The notes beneath the pieces were generated by a model that worked only from the letters and a program-made list of their open reading frames with translations, made no database searches and was not told where the DNA came from. Below, piece after piece: positions 11,501 through 21,599 of a DNA stretch of 64,000 bases. The translations under genes and the position numbers were made by a program. The DNA comes from Nymphaea colorata (lineage: Eukaryota; Streptophyta; Magnoliopsida; Nymphaeales; Nymphaeaceae). The stretch spans positions 15,836,578-15,900,577 of the forward strand of contig NC_045149.1 in assembly GCF_008831285.2 (NCBI RefSeq), in the 5' to 3' direction. Within the stretch, counting starts at the first letter, position 1. Every line of letters starts with the position of its first letter.

Positions 11501-13431
11501 GTATTTGATATGTACCTTCTTTTGCATTTGTCAATTTCCTTTCCAGCACACTTAAGTTATCTTGAGATGTCACTCTGATCTATGTAGTAAAACTTTTGAT
11601 GTTTGGCTTAAAAAATGTTTATTAAAAAATTTCTTTTGTATTCGTTTCCTCCTTTTTTTAAGTGCATTAGCTTGTAAACAATCATTGTCACTTACTTGCT
11701 GCCTCCCCTTTCTGAATGCTAAGTTATTTTTCTTTCAAAACTTGTAGGTTGGCTTTCACGATAAATTGGGAATGCAAGTGGTACCCTTAAGTTTGCTTGT
11801 CCCCAATGAGAAAAGGGAATTCACACTTGATCTTCTCAAGAGCTTGAACCCTAATGATCCTCACAATAAAAGGAACAGAGGACAGATCACGTTAGAGCTG
11901 AATTTTGTTCCCTTTAAAAATGACAATTTACAATTTTCTTTATCCATTGAAGAGGACAAGAATGAGAATGGTCTTGTTGGAAGGGATACAAAGGTGGCTT
12001 CAACTGGGGGCTTGCTTTCTGTGTGGGTCCAAGAGGCTAAGAATGTGGAAGGAAAGCATCACACTAATCCATATGCTTTAGTCATTGTAAAAGGAGATCA
12101 AAAGAGAACCAAGGTGAGTGTGTCTCACAGCTTTTAAAATTCTCTTTTTCAACAAAATGATACATGATTTAGATAGCATTTCTTGTTCTATTTGTTGAAA
12201 GTTTCTCCACCTCAATGTAGGAAGTGCAGGACATGCAAATCCCTTGATTGCTACTGTAAATGGAAATTCTTGAATAGCTGTTAAGTTGTTAACATCCGGA
12301 ACAACAATAAATAAAGATTATCAAGAATAAAACTTGCATAAAAATAAAATAAATAAGATCATAAAGTGAAAGAGATCTGAAGTCAAGGACATGTTGGAAA
12401 CTGCGTTTGACATATGCTGACTGTCATATTGATGTGCCTCTGTAAGGAATCAGATGAGTTATTTTTCCTTGACGATTTCTACTCTCTTTAGTTGTGCATT
12501 TCCCAATTGCTTTGTTGAGCCTTTTCTCTTCTATGATGGAAATCCAGCAACTTGCATCTATTTTATCTGAATTTAGTTGCACTGGCAATCCTAAACATGT
12601 GAGGCAATTCAGAAGTTAATTTTTAATATACTTTAGCAGGCAAGCTGTTGGTTAAAAACCAATAAATGAAGGGCAAAAGGATGAAGTGGCCTACCTAGTC
12701 ATAAAATTGCTAGCGCTTTACTTAGTTCCAAAACAGTAGATTGAAGCTGTCCAAATTTTAACCACCCACATACTCAACATGGGAGGAAAACAAATAGAAT
12801 TTTCACAAGCGTCAGTTTCAAAGCCAACTTTACCTCTATACGGTACTTGTCTTTTGTTGTTTGACTCATTTATCTTATAAATGTCATACCGACCATTTTC
12901 AGTTTTCCCTCTGAAAACAGTTTCTGTAGAATATGTCCATTTTGATCTTTACATGGATTCTAATCTCGTCCTAGTTATGAAATTTTGTAAGCTAGGCACT
13001 GATTCTCAATTTGGCCTGACTAACTAGAGTTAGCTGTCTTGCTTCCTGCTTTTCACATCTGATTCTTTATTCCGTGAAGTTCAGGTGATAAAGAAGAGCC
13101 GTGCACCTAACTGGAATGAGGAATTCCAATTCATGCTAGAGGAGGCTCCTACACGTGAAAGGGTTCACATTGAAGTTATGAGCAGAAAAAAGGGTTTCAA
13201 TTTTCATTGGAAGGTTACCCACTATTTACGTTGACTTTTGACTTTTGTTTCCAATCACTCTTATATGGTCATCTCAATGCTATATGTGCATGTATGTGGC
13301 AGGAACCACTGGGCCATGTGGATATCAATCTAGTTGATGTGGTGAATAATGGACGTATTAATGAGAAATATCATCTGATCAATTCAAAGAATGGAGTCAT
13401 ACACATTGAGATGCGGTGGAAGGTTATCTGA
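5590..13431 (+). CDS. SYT3: Plant synaptotagmin, SYT3-like (12 exons)
   Basis: Predicted exons: 5590-5700, 7649-7747, 8020-8070, 8170-8293, 9134-9252, 9358-9459, 9586-9660, 10265-10341, 11026-11275, 11748-12113, 13085-13213, 13303-13431. The sum is 1,632 nt, or 543 residues, and every join keeps frame across GT-AG introns. Order: N-terminal membrane anchor (about 5-30), SMP lipid-transfer domain (about 70-250), C2A (about 260-350), C2B (about 420-515). C2A keeps acidic loop residues (KSDPY, DWEKVGFHD); C2B has HTNPY instead, so it probably lacks full calcium binding. Length and sequence match plant SYT3, a family that tethers ER to plasma membrane and moves lipids. I chose the ATG at 5590 because MGFWS matches the family start; an in-frame ATG at 5404 would add 62 residues. 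Intron 1 (1.9 kb) holds a foldback. Confidence 0.93.
6401..6505. repeat. Short inverted repeat with AT-rich loop (intron 1 of SYT3-like gene)
   Basis: Arms GTGGCACATTTGAGATGT (6401-6418) and its reverse complement at 6488-6505 match at 17 of 18 positions. The loop of about 70 bp contains a (TA)n run. The shape resembles a small MITE, but I see no clear target-site duplication. Confidence 0.7.
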
Positions 13432-14660
13432 GAAAATAACAACAGAACGAAAGGATTATAATGGGACATCTCCAGTTGTTTATATTAGCCTGGTCAATTT
13501 TTGGGTCAATTATTGATATCTTTCGATGTACAGATTTATTGTGCTACATGAATTATGTTTCTGGTAACAAGAGACTTAGATGTCTAAGATAGCCTTATAT
13601 TTGTTAACATTAAAGTGTCCTCCGAAGGAGGATCTTAAAAGTTCAATGAATATTAATCTACTTTTAATAATGTTTGTCGGGACAAAAGGCTTGGATGCCT
13701 ACGATAGCCTTATACGTGGTTCTAGTTATTGTATTGCAAACATGTTCATTTTTTTGAACTTCGCACTTTTAAAGGTCCTCAAAAGGTTTAATGTTGAAGT
13801 GTTTTGAGGATGTTGATCGTATTGGTGACTGTGCTTAATATAGCAGATTGTGCTATATACTTGTGGATTTATTTGAAGTAATACGGCTATTGCAATTATG
13901 ATGTTTGTGTAGAAAACATCGGAATAAATGCAAAGGATCATCTGGTATCCGAGGAGTTTGAAGCAAGATTTTTAGATGGATTGGGTAGGGCAATAGTATA
14001 TGTGAAACGTAATATAAATGTGATAATTTGTCTTTTAAAAAAGAGAAATATTGAATGAATAGATCGGAAATTCTGATATCGAGAAGGGAATTTCCATAAT
14101 TCTTGCAAAACCCTCTGGTATAGTTTGAGAATAAAAACACCTGTTGGGTCAACGACCCTAAGCATATTTAAGGAGTTGCCAACATGGGCTGGACGTTACA
14201 TAAGCTAATGACGAATGTTGTTTCCTTGTTCCCTTTTTCACCGACAAGTATATTGTTAAATTGAAAGAGGGATTGGAACTTTAGAATAACCTGCATTTTC
14301 AACTTCTCCTCTAGTTCCCCTCCATTAGGGACATAGTCTAAAAATGCACTCGAGAAATAGAACCCTATTTTAATTGAATAGAAAACCTTTGAGCCTTATA
14401 AAGAACGGCATGCAGTTAAGACGTATTTTTCTCTTCCTAGAAAAGAAGGCCAACCATACCAGGAAACAGTACTACAAAAAGAGAAACGATAAGTTCGTGT
14501 GCTTATGTGGAGAAGAAACAAAATTTTAAAAAAAAATGTGAAACAAAAAATTGAAGATCCGACGAGTTTCAAGAAAAAAAAGAAAAGAATAAAGAATAAA
14601 ATACAAAGAAGCAACAGAGTACCTGGTTCATGGAAAAGGAACATGAAAAATGAGAAGACG
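13432..14660. other. SYT3 3' flank and diverged repeats
   Basis: The first part is probably the 3' UTR of the synaptotagmin gene. At 13,568-13,595 and 13,688-13,715 a 27-base motif recurs in diverged form (ACTTAGATGTCTA...GATAGCCTTATA against GCTTGGATGCCTA...GATAGCCTTATA). The segment also has a perfect 6-bp stem, TCCTCCGAAGGAGGA. No gene seen. Confidence 0.5.
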
Positions 14661-14690
14661 GGACAAAATATATACCTCTTCGGCAGGTTG

Positions 14691-15306
14691 TCACGAATCC
14701 AGAAAATTCTTCAATGCTGTATACTTCGGCAATTCGACCTCATTCCGAGTCACGGTTTGTCTTTTAAAGTCATGCTCATCTCCCCTTTTATAGTTCTCAG
14801 AAATACCTATAGCTTTTGCCTCGCCCTCTTAGAACATCCCTCAGTGGCTTCCCGCCACTCCATCAGAACAGTTTTCCTTCAAGGATTTCTCCCGTTTCTT
14901 CCTCTTCTTCTTGGATCCGTCAACATTTTCTTGTGATATCTCAATGAAATCTGTTTTCAACATCCGGAAGGTGATATGCTTCTTTGTCGATCTCAAATGC
15001 TCAGCTATTCTCGGCCGTCATTTGCATCTTCTCTTTCTTCTTCACCTTCGTAGATTCCATCACCCTTTCCTCTGCGGTTCCTACGGTTTCTGGATCGCCG
15101 TTTTCTTTAGATGTTTCCTTCCCAGCGAACCAGAAAGGAGGATCATACACAAAGCGTTGAAGCATACGAAGAAAACCCCCGCTCTTTATCCCTCTCTCTT
15201 CCCTTAGGCAGCCTCGTTGGGAGCAATACAAGTTGTTGTAGTTTGATGGAGGACCAGGCCCAAAGGAGGAAGACCCCCGTGAAAGGAAGAAGAAGACCTC
15301 CTCCAC
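14691..15306 (-). pseudogene. Broken gene-like tract, product unknown
   Basis: An ATG at 15,306 opens 101 codons ending at 15,001. The frame is preceded on the same strand by a GA-rich leader (about 15,310-15,345), as in many plant genes. The later part reads as charged, protein-like sequence (KETSKENGDPETVG). Directly after the stop, a +1 frame continues the same style (FIEISQENVDGSKKKRKKRE) to a stop at 14,841-14,843. A third protein-like stretch (EVELPKYTALKNFLDS) runs to a stop at 14,691. Three consecutive coding-like blocks broken by stops and a shift suggest a decayed gene, or exons joined by introns I cannot place. I do not recognise the family. Confidence 0.35.
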
Positions 15307-15555
15307 CTCTCTCTCAGTCTCTCTCTCTCTCTCTCAATTTCCCTGCAACCCTCGCCTTTCCAACTCGCTCGACCTTTCTCTCCTTCGAGCATGCGCCTCT
15401 CCAAATCTGGCAGGATACAATATTGTGTGCGATAATATTTTGTTATAAAAGAATACTTCTATTTTGAGTGGACGAGATTCATTGAAGTCAGAGCAGGCTT
15501 CTTGGACCGCCACAGGATCAACAGGGAATCAGTATTTTTATAAAACCTCCCTCAC

Positions 15556-15812
15556 CTAAAAGAGTAGCATGCCACCGTTTGAAATCCAAAGTGATCCTCA
15601 CGGATCCAATGCAAGTCCGGAACATCTAAGCCACCTTTGTCCAAGGGCAAGCAGATGAGATCACAAGGCACACAGTACTGCTTAGAGGCAGGCGTCAGGG
15701 GATCATCACATAAGAAGTTGCTGATTGGTGACGCATGAATTCGTCGATCAACGCATTTGAATTGGCACCGGTAGAAGAGACATGAGTTACATAGGAATAA
15801 AGGAGGCAACAT
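15556..15812 (-). mobile_element. LINE-type retrotransposon scrap (3' end of reverse transcriptase ORF)
   Basis: The minus-strand frame contains ICLPLDKGGLDVPDL, which resembles the conserved tail of plant LINE reverse transcriptases (a cysteine/proline stretch followed by GGLG and DL). No catalytic domain is present, so this is at most a fragment. The match rests on one motif. Confidence 0.4.
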
Positions 15813-18138
15813 GCATGCTTGAAGGTTTATATATATATATATATAGTGGTGATTATTTTCGCCGGTATAGATGACCTGTTATTCCCACCCACACTTTTTC
15901 TCTTCTCCCCCCTCCGGATTCTTTTATTTTTTATGACTCAGGTATCAGTAATCATTTGCTCAGATGAATAAAGTAGTGGCGTGAACTTCAATCAGCTACA
16001 AAGAGTCATATTAGTTCAGTTTTGGCTTTATTGTGGTTGTATTGGTCTGTTTTTCATTTGCTTTTTTTTTTTTGGTATATTGGAGTCGGTTTTTTCTAAG
16101 TAAATTTGTTGTTAGATATCTGTTCCATTTTAGATTCTATGGCATTTACGTTTGCCTATTTTGAATTTCTTTTTTTTTTGGTTTAGTATATTCAGTAAAT
16201 GGGAAAAAGTAGTCCCAGTTATTTTGCCACTTCTGCTAGATATTTGTTTAGGAATGATTTTCTTGATTCTGGTAAGCAAAACCTTGTTTATGTTACAGCA
16301 AGCAGCATTCTATGCATCATATTGTACTGTGGGATATATTACAATACATCACATAACTATAGCCTATAAGGAAATGCGTTATGATCTCTTGTAACAGAGG
16401 TGTAACATGCTCATATTGCACCATATTATCTGATATGATGCAATATCATACTTTATGTTATGATAGCAACCCGTGTCAGACAATACCGTGTATGCAGAGA
16501 TTTAAGGGGATTTTGGGGTATTTGAAAATAAAGGAAATTGAAGAAGGTAGTAGTTCAGGAAATTCTTGGTGTAAAACAGTTTCCCAACTTCCTGTCTTGT
16601 GCAAAGAAGCAAGAAAAATGTTGGTTTAGAATTTTGACATCTTTCCCTGCAAAATGTTTTGTGAGGTATCAGCACTACTGACTTGTACATAAAAATGTAG
16701 AAAATGAACTTTTAATTAATTTTGAAGTAATACTTCTATTGTAATATTAGGGTGCATGACTGCACGCAATATCCAAGATGATTTAAAGCATTGAATTTAG
16801 GATGTCTATTCAGGGTGAGTTGCACCTTTTGTGTTGCAAGCCTGCAACTGCTTCTGTTCATGCTACAAAACTGAATGTTGCCTTTCTGCTTTATGCTTTG
16901 AGATCTTAGTGCCATAAAGGTTGTAAATGGAACTTGGTATTTTCTGCGTGAAAATGGACAACTTATGCTCAAATTTCAACATGAGATTGAGAAAACAATA
17001 TATTGATAGACATGATACTGCCCATTGTGCGCAACTTTTTGTATGCCAATAGCTATGTGCTATTCACTAAGGTTTATGACTTGCTTCAAGGAGTAACCTG
17101 TGCCGATCAATGTACTACAGAAGCACATCACATGCCCTTTACACCATTTGCACGGATGAGGACATTAAAGGGATATATATAAAGGGTTGGGTGCTACTCT
17201 CCTGATAAGTTCATTTTCTTTTTCTTCGTGGAACTGAACAGCGGTGAATCCCGTGGCAAGTTTGGCATAATATCTATAGCGGTGATATCTTCACTGGTGG
17301 AGCTATATACCGGTGGTTGACAAAATCACCGCTATGCCTTTTTCGGACAGCGTCTGCAGTGGCGATTCTGCCGGTTAATTCGACCGATGTAGGCGGATAT
17401 ACCGGGGCTATTATCACCGGTACAGTCTTTTTTTTTTTTCTGGATTCTCGGGCGGGGAGGAGGGTGTTGGGGTGGACAGCCCTGCTATGGAAAGATACCG
17501 CCCTTGCCAAGAAAGAAGCCGGGTCCTTATCTTGTCCACAGACGGAGCTTCTACTGTGTAAGGGTCCGGGCTATTTTACTTGTAAATGTCATTTAAAATT
17601 ATTTTAACTCGGGTTGTGTTTAAGTTTAAGCTAAGGGTAGAAAGGTAGACGGTTTTCCAAATATTAAGAAATGGTAGATCTGTCTGTCCATACACAGTAA
17701 CGCCGGTTCAGTTTTTGAAGTACTAGTAAGCAGTAATATCTGAGTGAATGGTGCAGATTTACAAAACGGATTTTTTTTCCTTTATGGTATTGCAGATTTA
17801 TAAAACGTTTTTTTCTTTTCTGTTTAAATTAAGACCACGAAAGATTGGAGATCATATTGGTAGTCGGCTTCATTATGTTGACGAAGTGGTCAGCAGTTCC
17901 TGGTACCGGAGCCATTTTCTTGAGGTCGAAGTGGACAGTAGAGAACCAGCGGCTCTTTTATTAAACATTTATTTATTATTTATTATTACTAATAGGAGAG
18001 AAGAGAGAGAGAGGAACCAGAGGCACTTTATGAAACATTTATTTCTTATTTATTTAGTAATAGATATATATGTGGAGTATGAGGCATATATCCGGTACTC
18101 CAATTACTACGATGCGGTTGCTCGTGATTCTTAGTTCA
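15813..18138. other. Intergenic, no gene supported
   Basis: AT-rich, with a (TA)n run at 15,828-15,844, several T-runs and short frames of no clear family. The inverted motif cluster at 17,276-17,425 is listed separately. The last few hundred bases are the 3' flank of the minus-strand lectin gene. Confidence 0.5.
17276..17335. repeat. Inverted repeat in a cluster of ACCGGT/CACCGC motifs
   Basis: ATAGCGGTGAT (17,276-17,286) is an exact reverse complement of ATCACCGCTAT (17,325-17,335). Related words recur nearby: ATACCGGTGG (about 17,308), ATACCGGGGC (about 17,399) and TATCACCGGTA (about 17,412). It may be the end of a degraded DNA transposon. Confidence 0.6.
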
Positions 18139-19188
18139 TCAATAGATGGGGTTGATCTTCCAGAGCTGGTTGTCTTGCCTGTTCCATGTCCACAGCACAC
18201 ACTCGTTCCCCTCTTTGATGCCACCGTGCTTGATGTCACCCTGGAAGCAGTCGAGGTTGAGCAGGATGTTGTGAGCCATCCTGATGGTCTTGAACCCTTC
18301 TCCCATGTCCTCACTTTGCGACCACATCACCGACTCGTCGTATGACCCAGGCTCGTAATTTGTCAGCAGAACCTGCACAACAATGAGATTCGATCACCAT
18401 TAAAGCTGCTCTCTCTCTGACCACATGCTACATCTGCAACTCCCATGAAAGGGATGGAGTGGGGATGCTCGTGATCTCCATTAGTTTTTTTTTTTTTTTT
18501 TTCCTTTTCTTTCGTTGAACGAAAACAACCAAGTAAGTTCTGGGAAATTGAAGAAAACGAGATATATAAACTTTCGATGTTTATGAATCCCATGGATCCA
18601 TCTCCCAACGGTGACTAAAGCTGAGTGCAGTTGGGATAAAGGTAGCTACCTGTTGGTATGCCCCTGGCGCATGACGAAGTGCTTTGCCCGTGGCCTTGTT
18701 GACGAGACAGAAGGCAGGGTGGCCGACCGAATCCCTCACGCTTCTGCACCATGAGTCATCCTTGATCCATTGCTGCAAGCATCACGACGTCTGTCAGCTC
18801 AAAGTTTGGCAATCTAATTCAACATGGATGCTACGTCAGGCCACCAAATAGTAATTTGAGCACTATCTTCAATACACGGAAGCCAAGCATTATAGATTAA
18901 TTATGTAATTACCTGGGTGGGATCATTGGGGTCAGAGTAAACCATGACCACTTGGCCGTCCCTCACACCCAAAGCGAAGTCAGTGTTGCCCTTGCATGTG
19001 ACCTTGACGGTGCGGCCCTGAGGAAGCACCCTGGCATGCTGCGCCGCCGCACCAAGAAATGAGTGGCTTGGTTTGGGGGGGCAGGGTCGCACCAGCTGGC
19101 CCTGGTCTCCGCACCCGTAGCCTTCAACCTCGTATGATTCATTGCACCCGTAGGCGTCAGGGCGACCACTTCGCCTGTAGAACGCCAT
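18139..19188 (-). CDS. EULS3: EUL-domain lectin, EULS3-like (3 exons)
   Basis: Exons on the minus strand: 19188-18913, 18772-18650 and 18372-18139, all in phase 0. They encode 92+41+77 = 210 residues. The first about 50 residues are Gly/Tyr/Pro-rich; the rest is one EUL (Euonymus lectin, ricin-B-like beta-trefoil) domain. Landmarks are TVKVTCKGN, DPTQ/QWIKDD across the first splice, HPAFCLVNKATGKALRH, and WNRQDNQLWKI close to the C terminus. EULS3 proteins bind glycans, lie in nucleus and cytosol, and respond to abscisic acid and osmotic stress in species studied. That is family knowledge; nothing here shows the sugar specificity. No signal peptide is seen, as expected. A TATA box at 19,300-19,308 gives a short 5' UTR. 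A 20-base T-run sits in the second intron. Confidence 0.88.
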
Positions 19189-19299
19189 GGATGTTTTTCT
19201 TGGCTGGAAAAGAAAGGAGAGAGTTTAGCGGGGGCCGGTAGTTGGGCTGGATTTCTAGCTAGCGCTCTCTCGCTTGAGGAACTGGTGGTCTCTCTAGGC

Positions 19300-19308
19300 T
19301 TTATATAG
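19300..19308 (-). promoter_or_regulatory. TATA box of the EULS3-like gene
   Basis: Minus strand reads CTCTATATAAAGCC. It is about 110 bp ahead of the start codon at 19,188, leaving a leader of roughly 80 nt. Consensus match and spacing are both good. Confidence 0.65.
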
Positions 19309-19329
19309 AGATAGAGGGGAAGGAAATTA

Positions 19330-20772
19330 AAGCAGACGGCGGGGAACCATGGGTGGGAATATTATGATGTCATGACAGATAAAGAAGAATATTATCTTCT
19401 TATAAAGTTGTGTGCAAAAACAAAGAGAAGGTTTGTGTGCATGAGTCGATATCAAGACGGAAATGACAGAATATTTGCCGTAGAATTGGCACGTCGTATC
19501 CCTTTTCCTCTCTATTCTTTCTTTTCTTTTTGTTCCTTTTATGACGTTAAATGATTTAATTAGACCTCCATGACACATGTGAACACTCCCATCTTCTCAC
19601 TAACCGGCGGTGGGTATCAATATCAAGAAGGAAATTTGCAAAAAAATTGTCGAGATAAGCGCGTAATCCTTTTTTTTCCTTTCTTCTCATTAAAATATAT
19701 TAAAAGGGTTTAATTATTGTTAAACTCATTTAAAATTAAAATGAAGTAGTGTTATTTGATTTTTTATTCTTTTGGGTGGAGGTTGTGAGAAGGGTAACAC
19801 AAGAATTGCAATTTTCCAAAGTTTCCTAATACAAACATAGCTTTCTGGTTTTAACATTATGCCAGGTACACGAGGGGCAATTAAGGTACGATGCACCGTG
19901 ATCTAGTTGAATACCAATAAAACTTTAATATTTGAAAGTAGATTGTGATTTCTTCGTGTCATTTCATCAAAAGTGCGGTTGAGAACCTGATAGCGTTCAA
20001 TTAATATATGATTGTGTTCATTTTTAAGATTTGAATCAGATGTATCCTATACCATGTCAGATTTATCAGATATTGTTCGCATACTTGGATTCAAATATGG
20101 ATTTGGAAACGCGTGAAAAGATCTATGCCAATATATCTTAAACTGATTCTTAATTCACATTTTGAATCTCGACTTTAATGTACATCTAACTCCATATCCA
20201 ACTTTTAAATACACAACTGAATTCTAGGTGCATTATGAGATGTTAAGAACAGATCGCCATTAAAAATATATAGATATTGGATATACGATGTTCACTTGAA
20301 ATGAAATCTTAATGTAGATTCGGTTGAATACTTGTTTACTTGAAATCGAACTTGATTGAATGTCATTTCTATTCGCAAGAGGGTTGGTGCAGTAGCGATG
20401 GTAGGAGTTGGTAGGCGGCTAATTTCATTTTGAGCTCATGTGGTATCAACCGTTTGTGCTATAAAAAAAAGGGGCACCAATATGCAAATAGTGCATAGCG
20501 GAATAGCGGAATGCTTATCCCGAGACACCACAAAGTAACCCTAGAATGTAGAAAGATAAGAAGAAAGGGGGCTTCATCCTTCACTGAGCAGTGGATTAGC
20601 CTCTCACTCACTCGATTGAATGTCATTTTTTATCCGATGTTAATTTGTTTTTCCTCGACTTTTTATTAGTCGCTGTTTCTAATAGGTTGGCAAAGAACGC
20701 TCGCTTTTAATAAATATTAATCTCTTAAATATGGTAACTCGCGGGCGTTTAGTGGAAGGGTTGAGCTCCCAA
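19330..20772. other. Intergenic, no gene supported
   Basis: AT-rich. Phrases such as GATTTGAATC and TTGAATCTCGACTTTAATG recur in the style of old transposon remains, but no coding relic can be read. It lies between the lectin promoter and the copia element. Confidence 0.5.
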
Positions 20773-21598
20773 TGTTGGAAAATTGAGTGTTCATTTTCTG
20801 CTTTTGGCCAGATTCTTGCTCCGAGTGCACATTGGGTGGCGCCGACCATGATATCCATTTGGCATATTTGCATCCGTGAGTCGGCCTAAACGTCGTGCTC
20901 ATTGGGCCACGGACTCTGCAATTTGGCTTTGTCATAGACTGGTCGTTGTTGAGAACAAATTTTGCCAATCTCATCTTGCTCAAAGGTATTCGCTTTCCCA
21001 CCGTTTTGATTATCGCTTTTCCTTTCATGGTTGTGGATAAAGCTATTGCTAATGAGTTCTTCCAGGCTCCAGAATGTGAAGAAAATAGAGGCGATATCAA
21101 TAAGGAAACTCTTGATCAAGAAAGAAACAATGCCAAAGAGGAAAACAGAGGAGTGAATGAAGAAACTCCAACCAGCCGTGACAATGAAAACAGTAACGGC
21201 TGTAATCACTATAATGCCAACAAGGAAACACCAGCCCATCATGATGCTGGAGACAGTAACGATTGTAATCGTTACCATGAAAAGAAGGAAACATTGTCAT
21301 CTGGCCAACCATGTGAAGAAAGAAATACAAAGACAATGGCTGGCCAGGCAGCTCTCAAACAGAGAGACACAACTCAACAAAGAAACAACGACTGTAAATC
21401 AGATACAGTTTCCTTCTGTAAAGATCGATATAGATCTTGTAATTCAGGAAATAATGATGCTTGTAATTATATTATAAATAGAAGAAAGAACCAGGCATAT
21501 CGTCACTAAGAACGATAGCTGCCCTTGTGGATGTAGGTGTGATTTTACACCGAACCACGTTATATCAGGCGTTAGTCCCTTAAATCTCTGTTTTTCTT
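20773..21598 (+). repeat. Putative 5' LTR of the copia element
   Basis: Begins TGTTGGAAAA, a usual copia LTR start, and ends next to the PBS. The end is not the expected CA (it reads TTTTTCTTTA), so the boundary is doubtful. The central part (about 21,060-21,330) is purine-rich with imperfect repeats, for example AGTAACGGCTGTAATCACTA and AGTAACGATTGTAATCGTTA; this fits U3 enhancer-like repeats. With no 3' partner the LTR cannot be proved by self-match. Confidence 0.45.
21473..21481 (+). promoter_or_regulatory. TATA box of the copia LTR
   Basis: TATAAATAG about 128 bp ahead of the PBS. The expected transcription start near 21,505 would give an R-U5 length of about 95 nt, reasonable for a plant copia element. 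Confidence 0.5.
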
Positions 21599-21599
21599 T

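Noticed and set aside
20895-21509. 204-codon open frame ahead of the copia polyprotein as a separate gene
   Set aside because: It lies between the putative LTR start and the PBS, contains the LTR TATA box region at its end, has repeat-derived Asn/Glu/Lys-rich composition and no known domain. Read as U3.
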